A stretch of 64,000 nucleotides of DNA from Paenibacillus sp. PAMC 26794 (GTDB taxonomy: Bacteria; Bacillota; Bacilli; Paenibacillales; Paenibacillaceae): the NCBI RefSeq assembly GCF_000316035.1, contig NZ_ANHX01000091.1, forward strand, positions 124,001-188,000, written 5' to 3'. Within the stretch, counting starts at the first letter, position 1, and each line of letters starts with the position of its first letter. Made by a program: the position numbers and the translations under genes. Under the pieces are notes generated by a model. That model was not told the DNA's origin, did no database searches, and saw only the letters and a list, made by a program, of their open reading frames with translations. Positions 43,349 to 52,694 of the stretch are shown here, piece after piece.

Positions 43349-44080
43349 ATGGAAAGAATTGCGATTGTATCCGACATTCATGGCAACATGACTGCCTGGG
43401 AAGCAGTGTTAGGAGATATCCGAAGTCGTGGCGTGGAGCGAATCTTTTGTCTTGGTGACCTCGTGGGCAAGGGGCCAGAACCGGTACAGGTTGTGGATCA
43501 GGTGAGAGCGACGTGCGAACTTGTTATCCGTGGCAATTGGGATGAATTGGTTGCGGTTAACGAAGACAACGAGAACTTTACGTGGCAAGCAGAACGGTTG
43601 GGTGAGGAACGATTGGCGTACTTGGCGGGCCTACCCTTCAGTCATCAATTTCAACTGAGCGGTCGCACCATCCGTCTGGTCCATGCTTCACCTCAAAGTG
43701 TATACCATCGTGTACAGCCGTGGGACGCGATGGAAAAGAGGTTGGCAATGTTTGATCCTCCGGCTGATGAGTCTGAGCAAGGTGTTGCAGATGTTGTAGG
43801 TTATGGGGATGTGCATAACGCATACTTGCAGTATATGAACGGCAAGTTACTGTTTAATGCAGGCAGTGTTGGTAATCCGCTCGATCTTCCCCAGGCTTCC
43901 TACTGTATTCTGGAGGGTGAAGACTGCAACGATAACAACACCCCGTTCAATGTTCAATTTGTGCGGGTGCCTTATGATATTGAGCGAGAAGTACAGGTTG
44001 CACAGTCGGCGAATGTTCCTGCATTGGATTTCTATATTCGTGAGATTCGTACGGGTATCTATCGCGGGTTGCAGGAGTAG
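43349..44080 (+). CDS. Cytoplasmic metallophosphoesterase
   Basis: The 243-residue protein has the calcineurin-like motifs VSDIHGN, CLGDLVGKG, RGNWD, VHASP and YGDVHNAY in order. The short form without a signal or membrane segment fits the YfcE/PrpE-like group of small bacterial phosphodiesterases or phosphatases. The start at 43349 follows TGGAGG at a spacing of eight. It follows the YkuE-like gene by 57 bases and may share its transcript. Substrate unknown. Confidence 0.82.
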   Translation: MERIAIVSDIHGNMTAWEAVLGDIRSRGVERIFCLGDLVGKGPEPVQVVDQVRATCELVIRGNWDELVAVNEDNENFTWQAERLGEERLAYLAGLPFSHQFQLSGRTIRLVHASPQSVYHRVQPWDAMEKRLAMFDPPADESEQGVADVVGYGDVHNAYLQYMNGKLLFNAGSVGNPLDLPQASYCILEGEDCNDNNTPFNVQFVRVPYDIEREVQVAQSANVPALDFYIREIRTGIYRGLQE

Positions 44081-44248
44081 TCAGCATCTGGGCCTTTTAG
44101 CGTGAGGAATTGAATGATGCAATATATTAATACTAAAATGCGAATACTAAAGTTCGTGGATCAGTTCAAATGGTATTACGCCGGATCATCATCAGAGCAT
44201 GCTTGTCTTACCGGACTAGAGCCCGTTTAGGCAAAAGGAGCGATTGTC

Positions 44249-44881
44249 ATGCTTACCCGAAAAATGCTGGTTCAAGGTCTGCCGGCTTTGTGGACAGAAC
44301 GTCTTGTCCTGCGATCATTACGTCAAAGTGATTACAGCACATTATCGGAACTCTTTTCCGATCCTCAAGTCATACGATATGTGAATAGGGGAAGCCAGCC
44401 CACGCCAATCAGGGCGAGACGGTTATTGAACCAGATACGGAGCAGTAGTTCCAAGCTGGATTCGTTACATTATGGGATCTGCTGGAGAGGCAAGGAACAG
44501 GTCATTGGGATCACCTCGTTCCAGCACTGGAATGATCAGAATGGTACCGCACAGATTGGTTATATCCTAAACAGGTCCTGTTGGGGCAGGGGTGTGGCTA
44601 CCGAGGCGGTACAGCGGCTGCTGCAGTTTGGATTTGACGATCTTCATCTGTGGAGGGTGGAGGCACGTTGTTATGAGGCCAATGTATCTTCACAACGGGT
44701 GTTAAGCAAAATAGGGATGTCCTATGAGCGGAGTCTTCCCTCGTTCGGACTGCATGATGAGGATGACGAGGGATCAGAATCCCTGATGGATGTTAAAGTG
44801 TACAGTATGTCTCGGGAACAATACGTCAGACCGCTTCAGGAAAAAGATCTGCAAACCCTGGTATCTGACAAGCCGCAATGA
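44249..44881 (+). CDS. GNAT-family N-acetyltransferase (RimJ/RimL-like)
   Basis: The 210-residue protein starts with the TERLVLRSL segment common to RimJ/RimL-type acetyltransferases. It has the acetyl-CoA loop GYILNRSCWGRGVATEAV (motif A, about residues 107-124) and motif B around EARCYEANVSSQRVLSKIGM. An acidic stretch (DEDDEGSE) near 171-178 is unusual. AAAGGAG precedes the start. No neighbour hints at the substrate. Confidence 0.85.
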   Translation: MLTRKMLVQGLPALWTERLVLRSLRQSDYSTLSELFSDPQVIRYVNRGSQPTPIRARRLLNQIRSSSSKLDSLHYGICWRGKEQVIGITSFQHWNDQNGTAQIGYILNRSCWGRGVATEAVQRLLQFGFDDLHLWRVEARCYEANVSSQRVLSKIGMSYERSLPSFGLHDEDDEGSESLMDVKVYSMSREQYVRPLQEKDLQTLVSDKPQ

Positions 44882-44971
44882 CATAGAGTAAGAGTAGTCA
44901 AACGTGAATGAATCGAAATTCAATCATTTGTTACACAATTGAAATATAGCTGCAATTGAACTCTAACAGAC

Positions 44972-45003
44972 AGGGGGTAAACTTATCTCATGACCCCCTT
45001 TTT
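44972..45003 (+). terminator. Terminator after the GNAT gene
   Basis: AGGGGGT and ACCCCCT pair around a 14-base loop and are followed by TTTTTG. Confidence 0.75.
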
Positions 45004-45024
45004 GATAATAGATAATGTTGTTGG

Positions 45025-45052
45025 GACCCGCGCGAGCGGGTTCATTTTTTTT
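45025..45052 (+). terminator. Second plus-strand terminator
   Basis: ACCCGC-GCGA-GCGGGT forms a short GC-rich hairpin followed by a run of eight T a few bases later. Confidence 0.75.
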
Positions 45053-45059
45053 GCCTAAA

Positions 45060-45094
45060 AACCCTCACGTTGCATTTCAGCATCCGTGAGGGTT
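45060..45094 (-). terminator. Terminator of the PHP phosphatase gene
   Basis: AACCCTCACG and CGTGAGGGTT form a perfect ten-base-pair stem. Read on the minus strand it is followed by T residues. It is the third hairpin in 120 bases between two convergent genes. Confidence 0.75.
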
Positions 45095-45112
45095 ATTTGT
45101 GTTTGCTCTATT

Positions 45113-45922
45113 TTACAGTGGTACAACCTGCATCTGTTTCTGCTTGAAGTATACCCAGTCGGTGAATCCGATCTCCTTGAGACGTGTACGAACGTCATCC
45201 AGCTCGTCTGCAACCCGCTGTGGTTTATGAGCATCCGATCCAAATGTCACCTTCACTCCATAATGATGGGCACGTTCCAGAATGGCATCCGAGGGATACC
45301 AGCCACCGCTGAGTTTGGTTTTGCCAGATGTGTTAATTTCGATCGCTACGTTGGATTCTGCAATGACCTGCAACGTTTTATCAATGGCCTGATCAGCGAT
45401 AATTTCGGAGAAAGGTGGATAGTTTCCTTTCATCGCATCAATGTGTCCAAGAATCTGGAACATACCGCTGCGAGCCGATTCCCGGATTAATGAATAATAG
45501 CTTTCTTTCACTTCAACTTTGCGAGCATTGCTTAGTCCGTTCCACCGGGTTTTGTTGAAGATACTCACATCCTCGGTATGATGAACTGAACCGATAATAT
45601 AGTCAAAAGGATACTGTCCCAGTGTGGTACGGTACAATTCTGCATGAGCAGGGAAGTAGTCGGATTCAATGCCGAGCAGCACATCGATTTTACCAGCGTA
45701 CTCTTCTTTCAAAGCAAGGACTTCTTCCACATAATGCTGCAATTCAGACTTACCCATTGCGATCCGGGGAAATGCCTGCTCAAGCTCACTGCCAAAGTAT
45801 GGCGTATGATCCGAGATACCGATGGCCTGAAGTCCTGCCTTAATACCTGCCTCTATATAATCGCGGATGTTGCCGTCTGCGTGACCACAACGAAAATGAT
45901 GTGTATGAAGATCGAATTTCAT
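45113..45922 (-). CDS. PHP-domain histidinol-phosphatase-like protein
   Basis: The 269-residue protein is a PHP-fold phosphoesterase. Metal-binding segments are DLHTHHFRCGH at the N-terminus, GISDHTPYFG, LLGIESDYF, GSVHH, LGHIDAMK and the late GSDAHKP. This pattern fits HisJ-family histidinol-phosphatase, which makes histidinol. No other histidine gene is nearby, so a different small phosphate ester is possible. The start at 45922 follows AAGGAAGG and is preferred over ATG 45943. The gene lies 30 bases downstream of a lysR gene on the same strand. Confidence 0.8.
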   Translation of the reverse strand: MKFDLHTHHFRCGHADGNIRDYIEAGIKAGLQAIGISDHTPYFGSELEQAFPRIAMGKSELQHYVEEVLALKEEYAGKIDVLLGIESDYFPAHAELYRTTLGQYPFDYIIGSVHHTEDVSIFNKTRWNGLSNARKVEVKESYYSLIRESARSGMFQILGHIDAMKGNYPPFSEIIADQAIDKTLQVIAESNVAIEINTSGKTKLSGGWYPSDAILERAHHYGVKVTFGSDAHKPQRVADELDDVRTRLKEIGFTDWVYFKQKQMQVVPL

Positions 45923-45952
45923 ATGGAATCCTTCCTTTCTCATGGCTCATTG

Positions 45953-46855
45953 TCATTCTGAACTGATGAATTGGGTTTCCGGCATGCCTTTGAGATCACT
46001 TATGAATTGCTGCATCGCTGAGTTAAGGTATCGACTGGACTTATAGATGACACCAACAGGGTGACTGACCTCCAGCTCACTTAAGGGTATCATTCGTAAT
46101 GTACCTTGACGCAACTCATGCGCAACAGATTGTTTGGAGATGACAGCTGCCCCGAGATCAATCTCGACCATCCGTTTCACTTCTTCGCTGCTCGACAACT
46201 CCATTACAATATTAGGTTCAATATTATGTTTCTTAAAGATGGTTTCCGTAAACCGTCGTCCGACTGTATCAGGGGACAGCAGAATCAATGGTGTACTCCG
46301 GAGCACATCCACTGCAGCATGTTTTTTCTTCGCCAGCGGATGGGAAGGAGATACCACGAGTTCAAATGTGTCATAGTACAGCACAGATGTATTCAGGTTG
46401 GGATTACGCTCTGTGAGATAACCGATACCAATATCAACCAGACCATTTTCGACCTGGGTATAGATCTGTGATGAAGGAAGGGATTGGATACTGGTTTTGA
46501 TCAGCGGGAATTGATCTTGGAAATAGGATAACACCCTTGGCAAGATCTGAATAGCAATGGAAGTTGTTGTGCCTAACACGATACGTCCCTGAGGCGTTTC
46601 ATCGAGATCGGACAATTTTTGTTTCAACTCATCAACGATATCGAGCATCCGTTCAGCGTGCTCCAGAAATACCTGTCCACGGTCTGTAAGGGTAACGGGT
46701 TGGTTACGATCCACAAGAACGGTGTTGAATTCGTCCTCCAGACTTTTGATCTGGGCCGAGACGGCAGGCTGAGTCAGGTTTAGAAGTTCACCCGCTTTGC
46801 GGAAGCTCATCGTTTTGGAAATGGTAATTAGTGTCTCCAGTTGGCTTATGTTCAT
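45953..46855 (-). CDS. LysR-family transcriptional regulator
   Basis: The 300-residue regulator has the N-terminal helix-turn-helix SFRKAGELLNLTQPAVSAQIKSLEDEF and an effector-binding domain starting near residue 85 (RIVLGTTTSIAIQILP). The start at 46855 follows AAGGAGG with ideal spacing. The PHP gene follows on the same strand and may be co-transcribed. It is divergent from cheX across about 450 bases. No target could be assigned. Confidence 0.85.
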   Translation of the reverse strand: MNISQLETLITISKTMSFRKAGELLNLTQPAVSAQIKSLEDEFNTVLVDRNQPVTLTDRGQVFLEHAERMLDIVDELKQKLSDLDETPQGRIVLGTTTSIAIQILPRVLSYFQDQFPLIKTSIQSLPSSQIYTQVENGLVDIGIGYLTERNPNLNTSVLYYDTFELVVSPSHPLAKKKHAAVDVLRSTPLILLSPDTVGRRFTETIFKKHNIEPNIVMELSSSEEVKRMVEIDLGAAVISKQSVAHELRQGTLRMIPLSELEVSHPVGVIYKSSRYLNSAMQQFISDLKGMPETQFISSE

Positions 46856-47311
46856 AGGTGACCTCCTTGCAGGCAAAGTATCTTGATTATGTAGTGTTTG
46901 GTGCGATGTAATCCCGTAACTGGTTATTGTTCCGTTATCTTAAATTATAGGTGATTCAGGACAGCAGAGCAATGAAGGTAATTGTCAGGATCAAAAGTAG
47001 TTCAAGAGACTGTGAAAAAACGCGAATACAAGAATTTGATTTTTTTAACAGTTGTGAGAAAGCAGTAATAAAGTCCTAAATGCCTTTTGCCACGCATGAT
47101 GATCGAAATGCTTTCTTCAAAAGAAGTGAAAAGCTCTATATATTCGCTAGAATCAGCTATAAACATTTGCCCCACGGATGACGATAAATTATAGTACACA
47201 TGATTTAACGAATTCTTAATGAATTCTTGTACGTGATAAAGTATAATAAATTTAATGAATATGGGACTTTTGGTGTGTGACCAATAACCCAGTGTGAGGG
47301 GGACATAGACA
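46856..47311. other. Divergent intergenic region between lysR and cheX
   Basis: This region of 456 bases is A/T-rich. A direct repeat AACGAATTCTT/AATGAATTCTT lies near 47207. A TATAAT at 47242-47247 may be the cheX -10 element, but no good -35 is seen. A 32-codon open frame at 47096-47194 lacks a ribosome binding site and is not called. Confidence 0.4.
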
Positions 47312-47770
47312 GTGAAAGCGGAAGTGATTAATCCTTTCCTGGAATCGGCACGGAACGTATTCGAACAGCTCATCCAGGTTTCGCCTTCCACCGGGAGTCT
47401 TGGCGTGAAGAATGTAGAGTACATTGCAGACCATGTCTGGATCGTGATCGGAATGACCGGACAACTTAGCGGAAACATTGTATTTGGAATCAATGAACAA
47501 GTTGCATTGAAAATTGTATCTGCGATGATGGGCGGTTTTGTCATTACAGAAATGGATGAAATGAGCAAAAGTGCGATTTCGGAACTGGGTAATATGATCA
47601 GTGGTAATGCCAGCACCATCCTGTCGAACCAGGGTGTTATGGTCGATATTACACCTCCACAAGTGATGAAGTCCGAATATCTGACTACATTTAGTGCAAC
47701 GAAAGCACTGAGCATTCCTTTGCTGATGGACGGCATTGGTGAGATGGATATTCAGGTCATGATCTCGTAG
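47312..47770 (+). CDS. cheX: CheX-like chemotaxis phosphatase
   Basis: The 152-residue protein belongs to the CheC/CheX/FliY family and most resembles CheX, which removes phosphate from CheY. The ExxN catalytic motif is Glu91 and Asn94 in ELGNMISGNAS. The N-terminal part (VINPFLESARNVFEQLI) fits CheX. It starts with GTG after GAGGGGG. It is not next to flagellar or chemotaxis genes here. It is followed by an SDR gene after 56 bases. Confidence 0.88.
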   Translation: MKAEVINPFLESARNVFEQLIQVSPSTGSLGVKNVEYIADHVWIVIGMTGQLSGNIVFGINEQVALKIVSAMMGGFVITEMDEMSKSAISELGNMISGNASTILSNQGVMVDITPPQVMKSEYLTTFSATKALSIPLLMDGIGEMDIQVMIS

Positions 47771-47826
47771 AATAGAGCCATACGCCTCAAGAGGCAATAT
47801 GTGTTCAATACGGGAGGACATCGGGT

Positions 47827-48600
47827 ATGCTGAAAGATCAGGTAGTGTTTATTACAGGTGCATCGAGTGGTATCGGTGCGCTGTGTGCGCAGATGCTTAT
47901 AGAAGAAGGAGCCATCCCGATTCTGGCTGCCCGTTCGCGGGACAAGCTGGAAGAGATTGGTGCCTCGCTGAAAGGGCCGCATGAATTACTCACGCTCGAT
48001 GTTACGGATAGTGAGCAGGTTCAGGCAGCTGTGGAGGCGATATTGCATAAATACGGACGAATTGACATTTTGCTGAACAACGCAGGTTACGGGAAATTCG
48101 CAGCGATGACAGAGATGTCTGTACAGGAATTCGATGAGATGATGGACGTTAATTACATGGGCATTGTCCGCTGCACCAAAGCAGTGCTTCCACAAATGCT
48201 GGAACGGGGCAAAGGTCAGATTGTGAACGTGGCCTCCATGGCTGGCAAAATCGGTACAGCCAAATCCGCTTCCTATACAGCTACGAAACATGCTGTACTC
48301 GGATTTAGTAATGCGCTGCGTCAAGAGCTTCGCAAGACTGGCGTCATGGTGACAACGATTAATCCAGGTCCGATTGATACACCATTTTTCCATCGGGCAG
48401 ACCCATCTGGCAATTATGTGAACAATGTACGCTGGATGATGTTGAAACCGGAAGACGTTGCGGGTCATATGATTCGGGCGATGAAAAAGCGCAAGGAAGA
48501 AGTGAATCTGCCGAGACTTGCTTCTGCTGGCATATGGCTGTACCAGCTATTTCCTCGTCTTGCAGATCGATTGTCGCACGGTGTAATGAATCAGAAGTAA
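47827..48600 (+). CDS. Short-chain dehydrogenase/reductase
   Basis: The 257-residue classical SDR enzyme has the cofactor motif TGASSGIG at 10-17, NNAG at 84-87, and the catalytic Ser137, Tyr150 and Lys154 (YTATK). Arginine residues after strand two (ARSRDK) favour NADP(H). The C-terminal tail with RWMMLKPEDVAGHMIRAM resembles the YqjQ-like branch. GGGAGG precedes the start. A terminator follows. The substrate cannot be told. Confidence 0.88.
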   Translation: MLKDQVVFITGASSGIGALCAQMLIEEGAIPILAARSRDKLEEIGASLKGPHELLTLDVTDSEQVQAAVEAILHKYGRIDILLNNAGYGKFAAMTEMSVQEFDEMMDVNYMGIVRCTKAVLPQMLERGKGQIVNVASMAGKIGTAKSASYTATKHAVLGFSNALRQELRKTGVMVTTINPGPIDTPFFHRADPSGNYVNNVRWMMLKPEDVAGHMIRAMKKRKEEVNLPRLASAGIWLYQLFPRLADRLSHGVMNQK

Positions 48601-48633
48601 ATGCAAGAATGGGCATCATATACGGGATGAAAG

Positions 48634-48666
48634 AAAGGCTCCGCCGAGGGGCTTTTCTTTTTTTTG
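48634..48666 (+). terminator. Terminator after the SDR gene
   Basis: AAAGGCTCC pairs with GGGGCTTTT (with G-U pairs) around a GCCGA loop and is followed by a long T run. Confidence 0.7.
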
Positions 48667-48810
48667 CGTGTAAATGGACAATTCCTGAATTAGATTTGGT
48701 TCACGGGCTTTTTTCGCATATAATGAAAGGTAATGTGATGACAGGCTTCGGTTTATATCCGTACAAGCAAGGCTAGCATCAAAATGAATAAATTAAAAGG
48801 ATGGACATAC

Positions 48811-50184
48811 ATGACGAATCAAACATTTGCTTCAATTGGCGTGGAACAGGATCTGGAGGCCGTTTTGGCGAAACATGGCATTAACGAACCTTCACCTGTA
48901 CAGGCTCAGACGATCCCGGTTATTTTGGAAGGCCGAGATGTCGTATCCAAATCCCAGACGGGAACAGGGAAAACGCTGGCATATCTGCTGCCACTGTTAC
49001 AATCCATCAAAATGGATATCAAAGGCACGCAGAAACTCATTATTGCACCTACGCAAGAGCTGGCGATGCAAATTGTACGTGAAGCGCAGCGTTATGCGGA
49101 AGAACGTAAGATCGGCGTATTGGGACTGATTGGTGGCGCAGCGGCTAAACGTCAGATCGAGAAGCTGCGTGAGCATCCACAATTGGTTGTAGGTACACCG
49201 GGACGACTGAAGGAATTGATTACACTCAAAAAACTGAAAATGCACAATGTCTCTACGATTGTTATCGATGAAGCGGACCAAGTGTTCCAACTTGGCGGCG
49301 TAAGTGACGTGAACTTTGTTCTGAAGAGCGCACTGCGGGACCGTCAGCTGATCTTCCTGTCAGCAACCATTGATGAGCATACGGCTGGACTCGCGAAGCG
49401 TGAGATGAAAGAGCCTGTTCAGATCGGGATTGAACCGGACCGTGCTACGGCTGCGGGCCTTGAGCATTTTTATTTTGTAGAAGAGAACCGCAACAAAATT
49501 GACATGCTGCGTCGTTTGGTTAGACAGTACAACCCGGATCGGGCAATCGTATTTGTGAATGCAACAGAGGATATTGGTGAAGTGGAAGCGAAAATGAACC
49601 ATCTGGGCTTGTCCGCAGCTGCGCTGTATGGCGATGCTGACAAAGTGACCCGCAGTAACGTATTGTCTGCCTTCCGTAATGGCAAACTTCAGTTGCTGAT
49701 TGCCAGCGAAGTCGCTGCCAGAGGACTGGATATCGAAGGATTGCCAATGGTCATTAACTATGACCCTGCATTTGACTCGGAGCACTATGTTCACCGTGCA
49801 GGCCGTACAGGCCGGATGGGGCGCTCGGGTATTGTATTGTCCATTGTGGACGAAACACAGATTTTCATTATGCGTAAATTCGCACGCGAACTCGGGATCG
49901 AACTGTCAGAACGTGTACTCTTTGGCGGTAAAGTACTAGAGGCTGACCCGCGTCCGGACACGCGGCCTGAGGGACATTCCTTCTCCAGAAAACCAGGACA
50001 ATCCAGAGATCGCAAACCAGGTCAGGGCAATCGTAATGGTGGAACCAGAGCTACAATCTCCAATTCGCGTCCAGCAGGTAGCAAACCAACGGGCAATACA
50101 GGCCGCACGGAGCGCGACCAGGATCGTAAAAACAAAGGAGCACCCAAGTGGAGTAAAGACAAAACGCCACGCTCCGAAGAATAG
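48811..50184 (+). CDS. DEAD-box RNA helicase
   Basis: The 457-residue helicase unwinds short RNA duplexes using ATP. Motif I is SQTGTGKT at 48-55, DEAD is at 153-156, the SAT motif is in FLSATID, and motif VI is HRAGRTGRMGR. After about residue 385 comes a Gly/Arg/Lys/Asn-rich basic tail of about 70 residues, likely an RNA-binding extension. The start at 48811 follows AAAAGGATGG; the ATG at 48784 is less likely. It may be a CshB- or YfmL-like enzyme. Exact class is uncertain. Confidence 0.92.
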   Translation: MTNQTFASIGVEQDLEAVLAKHGINEPSPVQAQTIPVILEGRDVVSKSQTGTGKTLAYLLPLLQSIKMDIKGTQKLIIAPTQELAMQIVREAQRYAEERKIGVLGLIGGAAAKRQIEKLREHPQLVVGTPGRLKELITLKKLKMHNVSTIVIDEADQVFQLGGVSDVNFVLKSALRDRQLIFLSATIDEHTAGLAKREMKEPVQIGIEPDRATAAGLEHFYFVEENRNKIDMLRRLVRQYNPDRAIVFVNATEDIGEVEAKMNHLGLSAAALYGDADKVTRSNVLSAFRNGKLQLLIASEVAARGLDIEGLPMVINYDPAFDSEHYVHRAGRTGRMGRSGIVLSIVDETQIFIMRKFARELGIELSERVLFGGKVLEADPRPDTRPEGHSFSRKPGQSRDRKPGQGNRNGGTRATISNSRPAGSKPTGNTGRTERDQDRKNKGAPKWSKDKTPRSEE

Positions 50185-50211
50185 AATCTGACGAAAGGGG
50201 TGCAGGGATAG

Positions 50212-50964
50212 ATGGAAAACGTTCAATCGCCTGTTCTGCAAATCAGCGGGCTAAGCGGAGGTTATAGTGCCAAACGGCCGGTCCTTCACGGCATCGATCT
50301 GGAAGTTGGACGTGGAGAGATGGTCGGACTAATCGGCTTAAACGGTGCTGGCAAAAGTACAACCATGAAACATATCCTCGGCTTGATGACACCTCAACAG
50401 GGCGAAGTGCGAGTGATGGGCAAGAAGCGGGACGAGGATGCGCAGATCTACCAATCGGCCATGGCATTTGTACCGGAATCACCCGAACTGTATGATGAGA
50501 TGACGGTGATGGAGCATCTGGAGTTTACGGCAAGAGCGTACAATGTGTCGGAGGCTGATTTCAAACAACGTACGGAGAAACTGCTGGAACTGTTCCGTAT
50601 GAATGAGAAAAGTACAAGTCTGTCGACTCACCTGTCCAAGGGGATGCGGCAAAAGGTCATGATCATGTGTGCTTTTGTGGCAGGACCACCACTGTACATC
50701 ATTGATGAGCCTTTCCTGGGGCTGGACCCGCTGGGTATTCGCTCCTTGCTTGATTTTATGCTGGAGATGAAAGCTTCAGGATCATCCATCCTGCTCAGTT
50801 CACACATTCTGTCCACGATTGAAAATTACTGTGACCGTTTTATCGTTCTGCACCGTGGGCAAGTCATTGCTCAAGGGACGCTGAATGAATTGCGCACTCA
50901 ATTCGGGGAATCGGATGCCACGCTGGAGCACATGTTCTATTCCCTCGTACAAGGCAGGGATTGA
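50212..50964 (+). CDS. ecsA: ABC transporter ATP-binding protein EcsA
   Basis: The 250-residue ATPase has Walker A GLNGAGKST at 42-50, the signature region HLSKGMRQK in place of LSGGQ, and Walker B PLYIIDEP. The unusual signature and the overlap with an EcsB-type membrane gene identify it as EcsA. In Bacillus, EcsAB affects protein secretion, competence and intramembrane proteolysis; the transported molecule is not settled. AAGGGG precedes the start. It overlaps ecsB or its leader by a few bases. Confidence 0.9.
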   Translation: MENVQSPVLQISGLSGGYSAKRPVLHGIDLEVGRGEMVGLIGLNGAGKSTTMKHILGLMTPQQGEVRVMGKKRDEDAQIYQSAMAFVPESPELYDEMTVMEHLEFTARAYNVSEADFKQRTEKLLELFRMNEKSTSLSTHLSKGMRQKVMIMCAFVAGPPLYIIDEPFLGLDPLGIRSLLDFMLEMKASGSSILLSSHILSTIENYCDRFIVLHRGQVIAQGTLNELRTQFGESDATLEHMFYSLVQGRD

Positions 50965-50966
50965 GC

Positions 50967-52184
50967 ATGGATCTCAAGCTACTATGGAAGCAAAGACGCA
51001 CAGGATTCTGGAACGGAATTCTTCCTTATCTGGGTTATGTGATCCAGAGCGGTGTAGCTATGGTCTTTTTGTTTCTGGTCATTGCGTTCTCCGCCTGGTA
51101 TACATCGTTTGTCCAGAACATTCCGGCTGAATTTCCGATTCGCTGGATTGCATTGTTGCTGCTGGCACCGCTAGTGCTGTTTAGCAGTTATCGTACATAT
51201 CTGCTTCCGGCAGATATCGTGTTCCTGCGACCACAGGAATACCGGATGCAGGATTATTTGAAGAACAGCTTTGCCCGGGGCATCATCTATAAAAGTCTGG
51301 GTTTGCTGTTTGTGTTTGTTACACTGTGGCCACTCTATGTTAGAGCAGATCTGGATGCACGGCCATTTGGCTGGTTCATCGTGTTCCTGTTGCTGTGGAA
51401 AGGGCTGTCCAGTTATGGAGCATGGCAAGAGCTAAGAATGGTTCAGGTCGGGGCATCAAGAGGATATCGTCTCTTGCGTTGGGCTCTGGCAGTGCTGGCG
51501 GTTGGCGCCTGGCTATGGCAACCACCGCAGCGGAGCGTATGGTTCCTGTTGTTGCTGGCTGTTGTCTATATCGTCGCCTTGCGTATACCAGTGAAACATC
51601 GGGTAGCGTGGGAACGACTAATTCAGGTGGAGCAGGGGCAGGCTGGCAGAGTTATGCGGACGCTCGGCTGGTTCGTGGATGTGTCTTCATCCGGACAGAA
51701 AGTAAGTTCTCGTCGCTGGCTTAGCAAATGGGGGAACGCTCTTCCCTGGAATGCGGGGAAAGCTTACCGTTATCTGATTACCAAAACGTTTATTCGAACC
51801 GAAGTGTTCTCAATTGTGGTACGCCTAGTTGTACTGGGCATGTTACTATCCTGGTGGACAGCAGGCAGCTACTTTGGTGTAGGTGTGTATCTGTTCTTCC
51901 TGTTGCTTGCAGGTGTTCAGTTAGGTGCGCTACGTCGCAGTCATAGTGAATCGTTCTGGATCATGATCTATCCAATCTCGGGTGAGAGTCGTCGTTCTCA
52001 GGTGTTGGGATTCATATTCCATCTACATGCACTGGCTGCGTTACTCATGTGGTTGCCTATGCTGGCTGCAGGAGCAAGTGGACTGACTGTCACCGGAGTA
52101 GCGCTTATTTTGGGTATACTGGTGATTGTGATCATGCGGCGTTCGCAAGGCAACAAGTGGTTGAAGGAAGAAGAAGACGAGTAA
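50967..52184 (+). CDS. ecsB: ABC transporter membrane subunit EcsB
   Basis: The 405-residue membrane protein has about seven to eight predicted membrane segments arranged in two groups around a basic loop (near 205-260). It pairs with EcsA. The ATG at 50967 lies two codons after TTG 50961, which overlaps the ecsA stop; GCAGGGA suits the ATG better. The C-terminus is highly charged (EEEDE). A 17-base-pair hairpin follows. Confidence 0.88.
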   Translation: MDLKLLWKQRRTGFWNGILPYLGYVIQSGVAMVFLFLVIAFSAWYTSFVQNIPAEFPIRWIALLLLAPLVLFSSYRTYLLPADIVFLRPQEYRMQDYLKNSFARGIIYKSLGLLFVFVTLWPLYVRADLDARPFGWFIVFLLLWKGLSSYGAWQELRMVQVGASRGYRLLRWALAVLAVGAWLWQPPQRSVWFLLLLAVVYIVALRIPVKHRVAWERLIQVEQGQAGRVMRTLGWFVDVSSSGQKVSSRRWLSKWGNALPWNAGKAYRYLITKTFIRTEVFSIVVRLVVLGMLLSWWTAGSYFGVGVYLFFLLLAGVQLGALRRSHSESFWIMIYPISGESRRSQVLGFIFHLHALAALLMWLPMLAAGASGLTVTGVALILGILVIVIMRRSQGNKWLKEEEDE

Positions 52185-52262
52185 ACAATTGATCGTACCT
52201 ATGTACCTCTCGCCAGCCAAGATGGTGGTTCGAGTTGGACGGTGGTTATTATTCAACCAACA

Positions 52263-52302
52263 AAGACGGGTATTCCGAGCTATGTCTCGGAATACCCGTC
52301 TT
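52263..52302. terminator. Perfect 17-base-pair hairpin after ecsB
   Basis: AAGACGGGTATTCCGAG and its exact complement enclose a six-base loop. No long T run follows, but its place between convergent genes fits a terminator or transcript-end stabiliser. Confidence 0.6.
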
Positions 52303-52349
52303 CATGTTGTACTCAGATCACTTGGTTCTCGCGCAAGTGTGTAATGGTA

Positions 52350-52478
52350 CTAACAGAGGAACGATTTAGTGATAATCACGAGCAAGATGAACAGAACGAG
52401 AATGGCACCTGTGTTTGTAAACCCTCCGCCGTAACCGCCGCATCCATAACCGCCTCTTGTATCTTCAACTCCAGACAT
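52350..52478 (-). CDS. YjcZ-family sporulation peptide
   Basis: The 42-residue peptide begins MSGVEDTRGGYGCGG, is followed by a Gly/Tyr-rich stretch, and has one membrane segment (about 24-37, AILVLFILLVIIT). This combination is typical of YjcZ-type small sporulation proteins in Bacillales. AAAGGGG stands seven bases before the ATG at 52478. The two cysteines (13 and 42) are unusual. A longer frame to 52649 is not supported. Confidence 0.8.
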   Translation of the reverse strand: MSGVEDTRGGYGCGGYGGGFTNTGAILVLFILLVIITKSFLC

Positions 52479-52609
52479 GGTCATTCCCCTTTCAAGTGGT
52501 TGTTTGGCACGCCCTTGCGTACATCGTATATTATGTGCCGGGGGGTTAGGCTGATTGGGCCGATGCCCGGTAAAGCTAGAAATTAAAGCTTTTGGGCTGA
52601 TAAAGCACA

Positions 52610-52665
52610 AAGAACCCTTCGTATATCCAGAGACATGAAACGTCGCCATTATACAAAGGGTTCTT
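52610..52665. terminator. Long hairpin downstream of the aminotransferase gene
   Basis: AAGAACCCTTCGTATA pairs with TATACAAAGGGTTCTT with one mismatch around a 24-base loop. It lies just beyond the 3' end of the minus-strand aminotransferase gene. Confidence 0.65.
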
Positions 52666-52694
52666 ATATCATTCAGGGTACAGGTCTGTGTTAA

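Noticed and set aside
47096..47194. 32-codon frame upstream of cheX
   Set aside because: The translation looks protein-like in part, but there is no ribosome binding site and no sign of conservation that I can judge.
47002..47736. 244-codon minus-strand frame over cheX
   Set aside because: It is antisense to a well-supported CheX gene, has no ribosome binding site and has a low-complexity, non-protein-like composition.
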